Shown: positions 42,042 through 51,610, counted from the first letter of the stretch. The stretch is 64,000 nt of DNA from Methylocystis sp. Sn-Cys (GCF_016745395.1 NZ_JAERVJ010000003.1:257293-321292); one strand, 5' to 3'. A program made the numbers and translations. The notes: generated by a model not told the origin, from the letters alone.

Positions 42042-42104
42042 AACGAAAAGCTATGACAAGCTGTGCAATACTGTCAATAAAGAGCCAGCATAAAAAGTAC
42101 GCGG

Positions 42105-42187
42105 ATATAGCGCTAAATGACGGCGCCGTCGGCTTGTAAAACAAGCGCAGTTTCGCCGTGCTGCGATATATATTGGTCGATATAATT
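42105..42187. promoter_or_regulatory. ModE-like half-sites upstream of the binding-protein operon
   Basis: ATATAGCGCT at 42105-42114 and two direct copies of CGATATA within 42164-42187 lie 64-146 nt upstream of the substrate-binding gene. Half-sites of the molybdate regulator ModE read CG[TC]TATAT or its complement. The same ATATAGCGCT occurs upstream of the YqeB-like gene (43261-43270). The sequence match is weak, and no ModE gene is in the window. Confidence 0.3.
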
Positions 42188-42319
42188 TGTGGGGAGGCGA
42201 AGGCGGGCGCAAGCGCCATCGCCGCCGGCGAGGGCAGGGGCGCCCAGCTAATCCTGTGGCGCCGCGCGACTGGGTCAGAGCGCCTTCCGCTCGCAGATTC
42301 CATGCGAGCGGACGGCGCG

Positions 42320-43177
42320 CTAGATTTGGAACGGGACGAGAAGCCGGCTGATTGGCGCCCTGGCCATCGCCGTAATCACCGCCTCTGCGATGGCGCGGCC
42401 TCTTTCATCGGTGCCTGTCCAACGAGCCGCGCGGCCGCGCGGGTCGATTTCGACGAGCTTCACGTCGGCGGGCGCAGCGACGCCGTCGCGCGCGATTCCG
42501 CGCAGAAAACCGTCCATCGGCGCCTTTACCGGCTGGCTGTCCAGATGGCCGAGCACAAAACCCTTGAAGACCTGCGCGCCGATATCGAGCGGCGTGCGCC
42601 ACACGCCCGGCCGCGCCGAATAGACGAAACGCTCCTTGCCGACGCCACCCAAGGCGCGCGCGACTCCATCGGCGTCGCGCGTCTCGCCGGCGTCGAGAAG
42701 CGCGCCGGTCTTCGCGGGGTGGGTTTCAATGGCAATGTCGCAATTTTCGCCCACGGCGAATTTAGGCCCGACGCCGATAGCGAGTCCGGCGACGCCGCGA
42801 AGGTCCGGCGTGACGCGGTGTTTCTGAAGTCGCGCGTCGATGACCGCGACGGGCGCGCGCAAGGTGATCAGATCGGTCAATTGCAGATGCGTGACCGCCG
42901 CCCGCCCGCGCAAGGCGAGGGCGTCGATGATCTCCAGAGCGGTCTCGGCGCGCTGGCCGACGACGCCGTCGACGGCGACCTGATCGTCGAAAAGCGCGTC
43001 ATGGAACGCCATCCCACGCCGGATGACGGGTGGAAACGGGTCATGGCTCAGCACGACGCGGAAACGCTCCCAGCAGAGCCTGACGGCGATCGCCGAGGCA
43101 ATCTCATTCGTGCCGAGGATAATCGCGTATGGATCGGCCTGATTATGCAGAAAGCTACGCGGCTGGAGATCGTTCAT
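42320..43177 (-). CDS. yqeB: YqeB/EF2563-family molybdenum hydroxylase accessory protein
   Basis: A 285-residue protein matching the YqeB family, named from selenium-dependent molybdenum hydroxylase clusters and related to XdhC-type factors. Evidence: Rossmann start AIILGTNEIASAIAVRLCWE, VVLSHDPFPPVIRRGMAF, PVAVIDARLQK, AGLAIGVGPKFAVGENCDIA, IETHPAKTGAL, and a lipoyl-like domain LGHLDSQPVKAPMDGFLRG with VKLVEIDPRGR. The start follows AAGGGATGCAGCG. No xanthine dehydrogenase or selenium gene is next to it. It may help molybdopterin-cofactor maturation of an enzyme elsewhere. Symbol by family; no local pathway shown. Confidence 0.75.
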   Translation of the reverse strand: MNDLQPRSFLHNQADPYAIILGTNEIASAIAVRLCWERFRVVLSHDPFPPVIRRGMAFHDALFDDQVAVDGVVGQRAETALEIIDALALRGRAAVTHLQLTDLITLRAPVAVIDARLQKHRVTPDLRGVAGLAIGVGPKFAVGENCDIAIETHPAKTGALLDAGETRDADGVARALGGVGKERFVYSARPGVWRTPLDIGAQVFKGFVLGHLDSQPVKAPMDGFLRGIARDGVAAPADVKLVEIDPRGRAARWTGTDERGRAIAEAVITAMARAPISRLLVPFQI

Positions 43178-43260
43178 CGCTGCATCCCTTTTCTCGGGAG
43201 ATTGGCAGCAAGGAGCGGGCCAATGAGGCGACTAACGGGCAATCGAAAGGAATTCAATAT

Positions 43261-43270
43261 ATATAGCGCT
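43261..43270. promoter_or_regulatory. ATATAGCGCT motif upstream of the YqeB-like gene
   Basis: AATATATATAGCGCTG lies about 84 nt upstream of the start of the YqeB-like gene. The identical 10-mer is upstream of the substrate-binding gene at 42105. On the coding strand it reads AGCGCTATAT, which resembles a ModE half-site. Low confidence. Confidence 0.3.
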
Positions 43271-43384
43271 GCAAAGTAGAGGCGTCTGGTTTCTGGCGTC
43301 TTGAAGCTTCATTGGGCCAGCCTTGTGCCGTCTGACGCAATTTTGTGGCAAAGCGGACATCGAGGGCGCTCGCCCGCGCCGGCC

Positions 43385-43963
43385 TCAGGCGCCGAGCTTC
43401 TTTTTGAGCGCCGCTACGGGGTCCGACGTTTCCAGATTGTCCAAGACGATCGCCGCCCCGGCAAGATTCGCGTTGATCAGATCGCTGACCTGCGAAAGCC
43501 ATTGTTCCGCATCGCCGGCGTCAGCCTCCGCCTTGGCGGCCCGTGCTTCGGCGGCCCCGGCCCTCGTCCGCTCCTTCAAAAGCTCGGTTTCCGCTCTCAC
43601 GGCCCTTTCTTCGGCCTGAACGGCGCGGCGCTCGGCGGCGGAGAGTTTCTTGCCGAGGTCGCAGTTGAGCTGCTCGGCCTCGCGGACGCGATCGCGGTAA
43701 AGCGCAACTGTGTTCTCAGAGGATGCAAAATCCGCCTGAAGTTGGCGAATAGCCTCGACAGCCCAATTCTCTATGTCGGCGTTCCGCTTTTCGAGAAACT
43801 CCAGAGCCGTGTTCGCTCTCGTCAGGAGGTCGAGGGCGGCCGTCAGCGCCGGGCGCGGAGGAAAGCCGAGCGCGCTGTTCAGCTTTTTCCGCAAGACGTC
43901 GAGGTCGTTGTCCAGCGCGGAACCCAGGGGATTTTGAATAAATTGATGCTTCATAACGGCCAT
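43385..43963 (-). CDS. coiled-coil hypothetical protein
   Basis: A 192-residue protein without signal or membrane segment. Residues ~50-150 have heptad-like Ala/Leu/Glu/Arg repeats (NTVALYRDRVREAEQLNCDL..., AAERRAVQAEERAVRAETEL), a long coiled coil; the ends are short globular pieces (LGSALDNDLDVLRKKLN and LSQVSDLINANLAGAAIVL). I do not recognise a family, and similarity to phasins is only compositional. Two starts (ATG 43963 and 43954) are possible. A short open frame lies upstream (43989-44090). Confidence 0.7.
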   Translation of the reverse strand: MAVMKHQFIQNPLGSALDNDLDVLRKKLNSALGFPPRPALTAALDLLTRANTALEFLEKRNADIENWAVEAIRQLQADFASSENTVALYRDRVREAEQLNCDLGKKLSAAERRAVQAEERAVRAETELLKERTRAGAAEARAAKAEADAGDAEQWLSQVSDLINANLAGAAIVLDNLETSDPVAALKKKLGA

Positions 43964-43988
43964 CGAAGTCTGCCAGTCAGTGGAGGAT

Positions 43989-44090
43989 TTAGAGAACGAA
44001 GAGACGGCGCAGGGCGTCGTCTAGAAGCCGGCGCCGTTCGCTCTCCGCGGCTGGGGCATCGGTGTCATCGGTAAAGGCAAGTCGAATCAT
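43989..44090 (-). CDS. possible 33-residue small protein upstream of the coiled-coil gene
   Basis: ATG 44090 to TAA 43989 encodes MIRLAFTDDTDAPAAESERR followed by RLLDDALRRLFVL, a charged then amphipathic helix. It ends 25 nt before the coiled-coil gene on the same strand. The ribosome site is poor. It could be a leader or a small protein of the same unit. Support is only the reading frame and position. Confidence 0.3.
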   Translation of the reverse strand: MIRLAFTDDTDAPAAESERRRLLDDALRRLFVL

Positions 44091-44663
<573 letters not shown>

Positions 44664-44786
44664 ATCTTTTCTACGGGCCTCTTGGGGGAGGCTGCGGCCG
44701 ACGCGGCGTCGACGGGCGGTGTATAGTTCAGCCGGGCTTTGTCTGCAAGCCCGGCGAGCGGCTTTATGTCAATTTTCTCACAGGCA

Positions 44787-46148
44787 TCAAGCGGCCGCCG
44801 CCGTCACCCTGTTGCGGCCCGAGGTTTTGGAGGCATAGAGGGCCTTGTCGGCGCGCCGCATCAGGGCGTCGGCGTTGGCGTCGGCGCCGCGTTCGGCGAG
44901 GCCGATGGAGGTGGTGACCGGAATCGTCCGCGTCGCCTTGGGATCGACAGGGAAGCGCGCGCCCTCGACCGCCGCGCGCACGCGCTCGGCGATTCGCTCT
45001 GCAACCACGAGGGGCGTATCGGGCATGACGACGACGAACTCCTCGCCGCCCAGGCGGCAAACGAGATCGGCGCTGCGCAGGACGCGCTTGATGCGTTGGG
45101 CGAAGGCCTTCAGCACCTCGTCGCCGGCGTCGTGGCCATAGGTGTCGTTGACCGATTTGAAGTGGTCGATGTCGAGAATCATCAAGGACAGAGGCCGGCC
45201 CTTATGGGCGGTCTGGTCGAGCGCCGTGGCGAGATGGGTCTCGAGGAAGCGGCGGTTGTTCAACCCGGTGAGCGCGTCGACGACCGCGAGCTCGATCGCC
45301 GCCTGCACATTTTCATGCAGCGAGTCCGTGTAGCGCTTGCGCCGCAACTGCGTGCGCACCCGCGCCAGAAGCTCGTTCCGGTCGATCGGCCGCATGATAT
45401 AGTCGTTCACGCCCAGATCGAGACCCCGCAGGACGCGCTGGCGGTCGTCCATATCGGCCAGCAGGAGGATCGGCAGCGTGCGGGTGCGTTCCAGCGAGCG
45501 CAATTGGCTGCACAGCCGCAGCGCGTCGAAATGGGCGAGGTTGAGGCTGACGACGACGAGCTCGTAATTATTCTCGGCGGCCCGGAACAAGGCCTCCTGC
45601 GGATGCTGTTCGATGTCGATGTCGTGGAAGTCGCGCAGCGCGGAGTCGATCCGGTCGGCCGAGCTCGGGCGATCCTCGACCAGCAGGATGCGGCCGCGCG
45701 CCCCGTCGTTGGGCTCGCGAGAGGCGAGGCCGAGATTGGCTGAGGTGCTGGCGCGGGCGCGCAATTCGTCGATGGTGATCTTGAGGCGCGCCAGCGACCG
45801 GACGCGCGCGATCAGCGCGATCTCGTCGACGGGCTTGGTGAGGAAATCGTCGGCGCCGCATTCGAGGCCGTGCACGCGATCCTCCGGTTGATCGAGCGCC
45901 GTCACGATCACCACCGGCAGATGCATTGTGGCGGGGTCGGCTTTCAGCCGGGAGCAGACCTCGAATCCGTCCATGCCCGGCATCATGACGTCGAGCAGAA
46001 CGATGTCGCAGCCCCCTTCGCGGCAGAGTTCCAGAGCCTGCGGGCCGTTCGTCGCCGTCACCACGTCGAAATATTCAGCAGAGAGGCGGGCTTCCAGCAG
46101 TTTGATGTTGGGGAGCAGATCGTCGACGATCAGGACGCGCGCGGTCAT
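44787..46148 (-). CDS. pleD: PleD-type response regulator with diguanylate cyclase domain
   Basis: A 453-residue protein: REC domain 1 (VLIVDDLLPNIKLLEARL, phospho-Asp in IVLLDVMMPGMDGFEV, Lys in LTKPVD), a second, degenerate REC domain (ILLVEDRPSSADRIDSAL; the phosphoacceptor is replaced, VVSLNLAHFDAL), and a GGDEF domain (DALTGLNNRRFLE, LDIDHFKSVNDTYGHDAGD, active site LGGEEFVVV). This is the PleD order. It makes c-di-GMP on phosphorylation and works in polar development. It follows divK by 14 nt, so one operon. The GGDEF motif is GGEEF, an active variant. An RxxD inhibitory site may exist (RSAD, upstream of GGEEF). Confidence 0.96.
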   Translation of the reverse strand: MTARVLIVDDLLPNIKLLEARLSAEYFDVVTATNGPQALELCREGGCDIVLLDVMMPGMDGFEVCSRLKADPATMHLPVVIVTALDQPEDRVHGLECGADDFLTKPVDEIALIARVRSLARLKITIDELRARASTSANLGLASREPNDGARGRILLVEDRPSSADRIDSALRDFHDIDIEQHPQEALFRAAENNYELVVVSLNLAHFDALRLCSQLRSLERTRTLPILLLADMDDRQRVLRGLDLGVNDYIMRPIDRNELLARVRTQLRRKRYTDSLHENVQAAIELAVVDALTGLNNRRFLETHLATALDQTAHKGRPLSLMILDIDHFKSVNDTYGHDAGDEVLKAFAQRIKRVLRSADLVCRLGGEEFVVVMPDTPLVVAERIAERVRAAVEGARFPVDPKATRTIPVTTSIGLAERGADANADALMRRADKALYASKTSGRNRVTAAAA

Positions 46149-46162
46149 AGGGCTGACGTCTC

Positions 46163-46537
46163 CTAGTTCTTGTCCGCAAGGAAGGAATTCACCGTCTCTA
46201 GAAATTTCGCGACCGAGATCGGCTTGGAGAGATAAGCCTCGCAGCCGCCCTGGCGGATTTTCTCTTCGTCGCCCTTCATCGCGAAGGCGGTAATGGCGAT
46301 GACCGGAATATCTTTCAGTTCATCGTCATCCTTCAGCCAGCGGGTGACTTCCAGGCCGCTGACCTCCGGCAATTGAATATCCATCAAGATGAGATTGGGC
46401 CGGTGCTCGCGCGCGAGCGAAATCGCGTCCACGCCGCTTTTGGTGCGAAGCGTCGCGTGCCCGTTCGCCTCCAACAGATCGTTGAAGAGCTTCATGTTCA
46501 ATTCGTTATCCTCTACGATGAGGACTGTTTTCTTCAT
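46163..46537 (-). CDS. divK: DivK single-domain response regulator
   Basis: A 124-residue receiver-only protein: [20 protein letters not shown], phospho-Asp in [16 protein letters not shown], Thr in [14 protein letters not shown] and the Lys in [11 protein letters not shown]. DivK with PleC/DivJ kinases controls cell-cycle progression and polarity in alphaproteobacteria. Next to pleD in the same order as in Caulobacter. Divergent from the DUF3572 gene. Confidence 0.96.
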   Translation of the reverse strand: MKKTVLIVEDNELNMKLFNDLLEANGHATLRTKSGVDAISLAREHRPNLILMDIQLPEVSGLEVTRWLKDDDELKDIPVIAITAFAMKGDEEKIRQGGCEAYLSKPISVAKFLETVNSFLADKN

Positions 46538-46620
46538 GGCCCAGCTCTTGAGACGCGGCTGCTTCGAGGCGGCAAAAGGATCGAAGGGCCGTTTCGTTCA
46601 TGCCTAACATGGGAGTATTA

Positions 46621-46926
46621 ATGAAAATCGGCCGGAATGCGCGAGATATTCGCGCCCCAAAGACGATCGAGCCGGCGCCGGCGGAATTGGCTCTGCGCGC
46701 GCTGGCTTATCTCACCCACGACGAAGAGCGCGTGTCGCGATTTCTCGCTCTGACAGGGCTCGACGCGGGCGATGTGCCGGCGCTTCTCGGCGATCGCGGC
46801 TTTCATCTCGCGGTTCTCGATCATTTGGCCGGGGATGAGGATGTGCTTTTGGCCTTCGCCGCCGCCGAAGGGCTGTCGCCGGAGGCCGTGGGTCGCGCCC
46901 GAAGGTCTCTCGGCGGCGGCGATTAG
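46621..46926 (+). CDS. DUF3572 family protein
   Basis: About 101 residues of an alphaproteobacterial family with no known role: ELALRALAYLTHDEERVSRF, LALTGLDAGDVPALLGDRGF, HLAVLDHLAGDEDVLLAFAA and the end GLSPEAVGRARRSLGG. All-helical, resembling a small adaptor. ATG 46621 has GGGAG six bases upstream; ATGs at 46600 and 46609 in frame are less likely. Divergent from divK with a short shared promoter region. Confidence 0.8.
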   Translation: MKIGRNARDIRAPKTIEPAPAELALRALAYLTHDEERVSRFLALTGLDAGDVPALLGDRGFHLAVLDHLAGDEDVLLAFAAAEGLSPEAVGRARRSLGGGD

Positions 46927-46995
46927 GCTAGGCCCTGCCTGATTGGACATGCTCGAAAGATCGCGCGGGCCTTCGCCGTTATCGTAACGAGAGGC

Positions 46996-47406
46996 TTAAG
47001 CGCTTGCGCCAAGGGCATCCGCGCCGGCCTTGGCGACGATCCCATCCTCGAATGATTGCACCCCGGACACGCCAATAGCGCCGATGACTTGCCCCTCATA
47101 GACGAGCGGCAGGCCGCCTTCGACAGGGATGATATGGGGCAGGCTCAGCAGCGCGACCCTGCCGCCGGCGACGGTCTCTTCCAGCGCTTTGCTCGGGCGT
47201 TTAAACAGCGCCGCGGCGCGCGCCTTCGCCTGGGCGATGTCGCAGGAGGCGGGCTGCACGCCGTCGAGCCGCTCAAGATAGATGAGCAGGCCCGCGTCGT
47301 CGACGATGGCGATCACCACGCTCCAGCCGTTGCGCTGGGCTTCCTCCGCGGCCGCCGCCGCCACGCGCTTGGCGTCGGCGAGCGTCAAAACGAACTTCAT
47401 TTTCAT
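46996..47406 (-). CDS. glcG: GlcG/HbpS-family protein
   Basis: A 136-residue GlcG-like (HbpS/DUF336) protein: FVLTLADAKRVAAAAAEEAQ, WSVVIAIVDDAGLLIYLERL, KARAAALFKRPSKALEE and GGLPLVYEGQVIGAIGVSGV. The family is linked to glycolate use and haem binding. Start ATG 47406 follows AAAAGGAGACGCA, ideal. It is divergent from glcDEF rather than within it, with a 199-nt shared intergenic region. Confidence 0.93.
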   Translation of the reverse strand: MKMKFVLTLADAKRVAAAAAEEAQRNGWSVVIAIVDDAGLLIYLERLDGVQPASCDIAQAKARAAALFKRPSKALEETVAGGRVALLSLPHIIPVEGGLPLVYEGQVIGAIGVSGVQSFEDGIVAKAGADALGASA

Positions 47407-47605
47407 TGCGTCTCCTTTTGATTAGACCGTGAGCCTTTAATTGGACCGCGAGCCTTCAGGCTCGCTCGAGAAGCGCGCGGCCCGGAAGCGTCGGACTTGC
47501 GCCCATCCTGCGCCTCGACTAGGGAAAATTTCCGAGGCCGCTGCAATCCCACGCCCGGAGCGCCGGCGCAACGGCGCGCGCGATGCGCTGAGGAGGCGCT
47601 GAACA

Positions 47606-49099
47606 ATGACGCTGGCCATGCCTGCGCCCGAGCCCGAGATACTCGCGCGGCGCGACGAGCTGATCGAGCGCTTGCGCGCTATTTTGCCGGCGCGGAACCT
47701 CATCGTGGACGAGACGGCGCGCCGCGCTTACGAATGCGACGCCTTCACTATGTATCGCGCGCTGCCGCTCGTGGTCGCATTGCCCGAGACCGTGGCGCAG
47801 GTGAGCGCCGTTCTGGCGCTTGCCGCCGAGATGAACGTCAAGGTCGTGCCGCGCGGTTCGGGCACCTCGCTTTCCGGCGGCTCGATGCCGCTCGAGGACG
47901 GCATTCTGCTCGGCATGTCGAAGTTTAACCGCATCCTCGAGATCGACTATGAGAACCGCTGCGCGCGCGTGCAGCCTGGCGTGCAAAATCTCGCCATCTC
48001 CAAGGCGGTCGAGAGTCGCGGCTTTTATTACGCGCCCGATCCGTCGTCTCAGATCGCTTGCTCCATCGGCGGCAATGTAGCCGAGAACGCCGGCGGGGTG
48101 CATTGTCTCAAATATGGTCTGACGACCAACAATATTCTCGGGCTCGAAGTCGTGCTGATGGGCGGCGAGGTCATTCGCCTCGGCGGCAAACATCTCGATA
48201 GCGAGGCCTATGATCTTCTCGGCCTGATGACCGGCTCGGAAGGCTTGCTCGGCGTTGTCACCGAAGTCACCGTGCGCATCTTGCAAAAGCCGGCGGTCGC
48301 GCGTGGGCTGCTGGTGGGCTTTTCGAGCGTCGAGGCCGGCGCGCGCTTTGTCGGCGCCGTTATCGCGCGCGGGATTATCCCCGGCGGCATGGAAATGATG
48401 GACAAGGCGACGATCCACGCCGTCGAGCGTTTCCAGCCTTGCGGCTATCCACTCGACGCCGAGGCGATCGTCATCGTGGAGCTCGACGGCGCGCAGGCGG
48501 AAGTCGACCATCTCGTGGACCTCGTCGAAACAATTGCGCGTGACGAAGGGGCGACGACGACCAAGGTTTCCACAAGCGAAGCCGAGCGCTTGCAATTCTG
48601 GGCCGGTCGCAAGAACGCCTTTCCGGCGGTCTCCTGCATCAAGCCGGATTATCTGTGCATGGACGGCACGATCCCGCGCGCACGCCTGCCGGAGGTGCTC
48701 GCGGGCATGGACGCGATCGCCAAGCGCGAGGGCCTGCAGGTCGCCAATGTTTTCCATGCGGGCGACGGCAATCTGCATCCGCTCATTCTCTATGACGCTT
48801 CGATCGAAGGGGAAATGGAGCGGGCGGAGAAGGTCGGGTTCGATATCTTGCGCCTTTGCGTCGCTGTCGGCGGCGTGCTCACCGGCGAACATGGCGTGGG
48901 CGTCGAGAAGCGCGATTTGATGGGCGAGATGTTCAACGAGACCGATCTCGAACAGCAGTTACGCGTAAAGTGCGCTTTCGACTCCTTGAACAGGCTCAAT
49001 CCCGGTAAGGTTTTCCCAACGCTACATCGTTGCGCCGAGTTCGGCATGATGCATGTGTCGGGCGGCAAGACGCCGTTCCCCGATCTGCCGAGATTCTGA
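47606..49099 (+). CDS. glcD: glycolate oxidase subunit GlcD (FAD-linked)
   Basis: The FAD catalytic subunit oxidising glycolate to glyoxylate. A 497-residue protein with the FAD-binding PCMH-type block VVPRGSGTSLSGGSMPLEDG, then SIGGNVAENAGGVHCLKYG, GLMTGSEGLLGVVTEVTVR and the C-terminal GVLTGEHGVGVEKRDLMGEM, plus the FAD/metal histidines in NVFHAGDGNLHP. The start follows GAGGAGGCGCTGAACA. First of three linked genes, with glcE 1 nt downstream. Relation to D-lactate dehydrogenases is close, but the E-F-G partners fix the assignment. Confidence 0.95.
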   Translation: MTLAMPAPEPEILARRDELIERLRAILPARNLIVDETARRAYECDAFTMYRALPLVVALPETVAQVSAVLALAAEMNVKVVPRGSGTSLSGGSMPLEDGILLGMSKFNRILEIDYENRCARVQPGVQNLAISKAVESRGFYYAPDPSSQIACSIGGNVAENAGGVHCLKYGLTTNNILGLEVVLMGGEVIRLGGKHLDSEAYDLLGLMTGSEGLLGVVTEVTVRILQKPAVARGLLVGFSSVEAGARFVGAVIARGIIPGGMEMMDKATIHAVERFQPCGYPLDAEAIVIVELDGAQAEVDHLVDLVETIARDEGATTTKVSTSEAERLQFWAGRKNAFPAVSCIKPDYLCMDGTIPRARLPEVLAGMDAIAKREGLQVANVFHAGDGNLHPLILYDASIEGEMERAEKVGFDILRLCVAVGGVLTGEHGVGVEKRDLMGEMFNETDLEQQLRVKCAFDSLNRLNPGKVFPTLHRCAEFGMMHVSGGKTPFPDLPRF

Positions 49100-49100
49100 C

Positions 49101-50318
49101 ATGGACGCTCTCCTGGCCACGCTCGATATTCGCGACGCCGCCGCCGCCGTCGACGCCTTGCACGCCGCCAACACGCGAAAAACGCCTTTCGCCATTGTCG
49201 GCGCGGGCTCGAAAAAGCGCCTCGGCCGCTATGCGCCTCTGCAACAGCAGATCTCCACGCGCGCGCTGACGGGGGTGACGCTCTATGAGCCCGAGGAGCT
49301 CGTGCTTTCCGCCCGTGCCGGGACGCCTTTGCGCGAGATCGAGGAGTTGCTCGACGCGCATGGCCAGCAGCTCGCTTTCGAGCCGATGGATTATGCGCCG
49401 CTGCTCGGCGGCGCGACGCGGAGCGCGACAATCGGCGGGGCGATCGCCGTCAACGCTTCCGGCCCGCGCCGCATCAAGGCAGGAGCCGCGCGCGACCATC
49501 TGTTGGGGTTTCACTGTGTGACCGGGCGCGGCGAGGTGGTGAAATCCGGCGGCCGTGTCATGAAAAACGTTACGGGTTATGATCTCTCAAAGCTTGTCTG
49601 CGGCTCCTACGGCACGCTGGCGCTTCTCACCGAAGTAACGTTGAAGGTTCTGCCCAAGGCGGAGACCGAACAGACTCTCCTGGTCCTCGGTCTCGACGAA
49701 GCGCAAAGCCTTGCGCAATTGCGCCGCGCGTCGGGGTCGCCGCATGAAGTGTCCTCCTTCGCCATGCTGCCGGCGGGCGCCGCGCCGCTCGGGCTCGACG
49801 CCAACGCCGCGCTGCTGCGCATCGAAGGCCCAGAAATCTCGGTTTCGACTCGGCGCGAGGCGCTGATCGCGCAACTTGGCGATACCGGCGCGCGCTTCGA
49901 GACATTGCCGCAAAACGAGTCCGGGGCGCTTTGGGCGGCGCTGCGCGACGTCACGCCGCTTGCCGCGCATAGCGGGCAGATCTGGCGCCTTTCCGTCGCG
50001 CCAACAGACGGGCTCGCCGTCCTGGATGCGCTGCGCAACGCTGGCGCGCCCATCCTTGCCTATTATTACGACTGGGCGGGCGGGCTCGTCTGGCTTTGCC
50101 TGGAGCCGGCGGGCGACGCTCATGCCACGACGATACGCCCCGCTGTCGACGCCCGCGGCGGCCATGCGACTCTCATCCGCGCTTCCGACGATATTCGCGC
50201 GCGCGTAGACGTCTTTCATCCGCAGCCGGCGCCGCTTGCCGCGCTGACCAAGCGCGTGAAGGAGAGTTTTGACCCCGCGCATCTTCTGGAGCGCGGCCGC
50301 ATGCGCGAGGCGTTTTGA
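49101..50318 (+). CDS. glcE: glycolate oxidase FAD-binding subunit GlcE
   Basis: A 405-residue protein of the GlcE type, a second FAD-binding subunit shorter than GlcD: FAIVGAGSKKRLGRYAPLQQ, TLYEPEELVLSARAGTPLRE, GGATRSATIGGAIAVNASGP, and MKNVTGYDLSKLVCGSYGTL. The FAD PCMH domain is complete; the C-terminal part (GLVWLCLEPAGD, LTKRVKESFDPAHLLERGRM) is the usual family end. ATG 49101 begins 1 nt after the glcD stop. glcF follows at once. Confidence 0.95.
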   Translation: MDALLATLDIRDAAAAVDALHAANTRKTPFAIVGAGSKKRLGRYAPLQQQISTRALTGVTLYEPEELVLSARAGTPLREIEELLDAHGQQLAFEPMDYAPLLGGATRSATIGGAIAVNASGPRRIKAGAARDHLLGFHCVTGRGEVVKSGGRVMKNVTGYDLSKLVCGSYGTLALLTEVTLKVLPKAETEQTLLVLGLDEAQSLAQLRRASGSPHEVSSFAMLPAGAAPLGLDANAALLRIEGPEISVSTRREALIAQLGDTGARFETLPQNESGALWAALRDVTPLAAHSGQIWRLSVAPTDGLAVLDALRNAGAPILAYYYDWAGGLVWLCLEPAGDAHATTIRPAVDARGGHATLIRASDDIRARVDVFHPQPAPLAALTKRVKESFDPAHLLERGRMREAF

Positions 50319-50319
50319 G

Positions 50320-51606
50320 ATGCAGACGCATTTCTCTCTTGCCGCGCTCGCGGACCCGGACATGGCGCAATCGGAGAAGATCCTGCGCGCCTGCGTGCAT
50401 TGCGGCTTCTGCACCGCGACCTGCCCGACCTATCTCCTCACGGCCGACGAATTGGATTCGCCGCGCGGGCGCATTTATCTCATCAAGGAGATGCTGGAGA
50501 ATGGCCGCGCCGCCGATGCGCGCACCGCGCGGCATGTCGATCGCTGCCTCTCTTGCCTTTCCTGCATGACGACCTGTCCGTCGAGCGTGCATTACATGCA
50601 TCTCGTCGACCATGCGCGCGCCCATATACAGGCGACCTATCAGCGGTCCTTCGCAGATAAGGCGCTGCGCGCGTTGCTTGCTTTCGTTCTGTCGCGCCCA
50701 AGAGTGTTCCGGTTTGCGTTGCGTTTCGCTGCCGCCGCGAGGCCGTTCGCCCGCTATTTGCCAGAGCGCCTGCGCGCGATGCTATCGCTCGCGCCCGCTA
50801 AATTGCCAGCGCGGTCGGACGTCGACCGCCCGCAGGTTTTTCCGGCGCAAGGCGCTCGCAAAATGCGCGTCGCGCTTCTCAACGGTTGCGCGCAGACCGT
50901 GCTGGACACGCGTATTAATGAAGCCACCGTGCGTCTCCTCACGCGCCACGGCGTCGAGGTCGTCGTCGCCGAGGGCGCCGGATGTTGCGGGGCGCTGCCG
51001 CATCATCTCGGCAAGGTCGATGAGGCCCATGCATTTGCGCGCAGGAACATCGACGCCTGGACGCGCGAGATAGAGACAGGCGGCCTCGATCATATCATTA
51101 TCAATACCTCCGGCTGCGGCACGAGCGTGAAGGATTACGGCTTCATGTTCCGCAACGACGCCGCGCTTGCGGGCAAGGCCGCGCGCATTTCCGCGCTGGC
51201 CTGCGACGTGAGCGAGCTTGTCGATAAATTGCAATTCGAGCGCGCCGCCGTCCCGCGCCTGAGGGTCGCCTATCACGCGGCTTGCTCCCTGCAGCACGGC
51301 CAGAAAATCACGCGCGAGCCGGTTGCGGCGCTGGAGCGCGCGGGCTTCGAGGTTGTCGCCGTGCCCGAAGGACACATCTGCTGCGGTTCGGCGGGAACCT
51401 ACAATCTTTTGCAGTCCGAGGTGGCCGACCAGCTTCGCGCCCGTAAGGTGGCCAATATCGAGAGCCTCGCGCCGCAAGTTATCGCCGCGGGCAATCTCGG
51501 CTGCATGACGCAGATCAGGGCGGGTACGGCGATCCCGATCGTGCATACGGTCGAACTGCTGGATTGGGCGACCGGCGGGCCGAAGCCAGAGGCGTTGACC
51601 GCCTGA
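50320..51606 (+). CDS. glcF: glycolate oxidase iron-sulfur subunit GlcF
   Basis: The electron-transfer subunit. A 428-residue protein with two 4Fe-4S ferredoxin motifs, CVHCGFCTATCPTY and CLSCLSCMTTCPS, and two cysteine-rich CCG domains (GAGCCGALPHHLG with NTSGCGTSVKDYG; CCGSAGTYNLLQ with NLGCMTQI). ATG 50320 overlaps nothing but begins 1 nt after the glcE stop. With GlcD and GlcE it passes glycolate electrons to the membrane quinone pool. It is followed by a toxin-antitoxin pair in the same direction. Confidence 0.96.
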   Translation: MQTHFSLAALADPDMAQSEKILRACVHCGFCTATCPTYLLTADELDSPRGRIYLIKEMLENGRAADARTARHVDRCLSCLSCMTTCPSSVHYMHLVDHARAHIQATYQRSFADKALRALLAFVLSRPRVFRFALRFAAAARPFARYLPERLRAMLSLAPAKLPARSDVDRPQVFPAQGARKMRVALLNGCAQTVLDTRINEATVRLLTRHGVEVVVAEGAGCCGALPHHLGKVDEAHAFARRNIDAWTREIETGGLDHIIINTSGCGTSVKDYGFMFRNDAALAGKAARISALACDVSELVDKLQFERAAVPRLRVAYHAACSLQHGQKITREPVAALERAGFEVVAVPEGHICCGSAGTYNLLQSEVADQLRARKVANIESLAPQVIAAGNLGCMTQIRAGTAIPIVHTVELLDWATGGPKPEALTA

Positions 51607-51610
51607 TTTG

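Noticed and set aside
44739-45743. 334-codon forward open frame opposite pleD
   Set aside because: Antisense shadow; PleD domains are complete on the minus strand.
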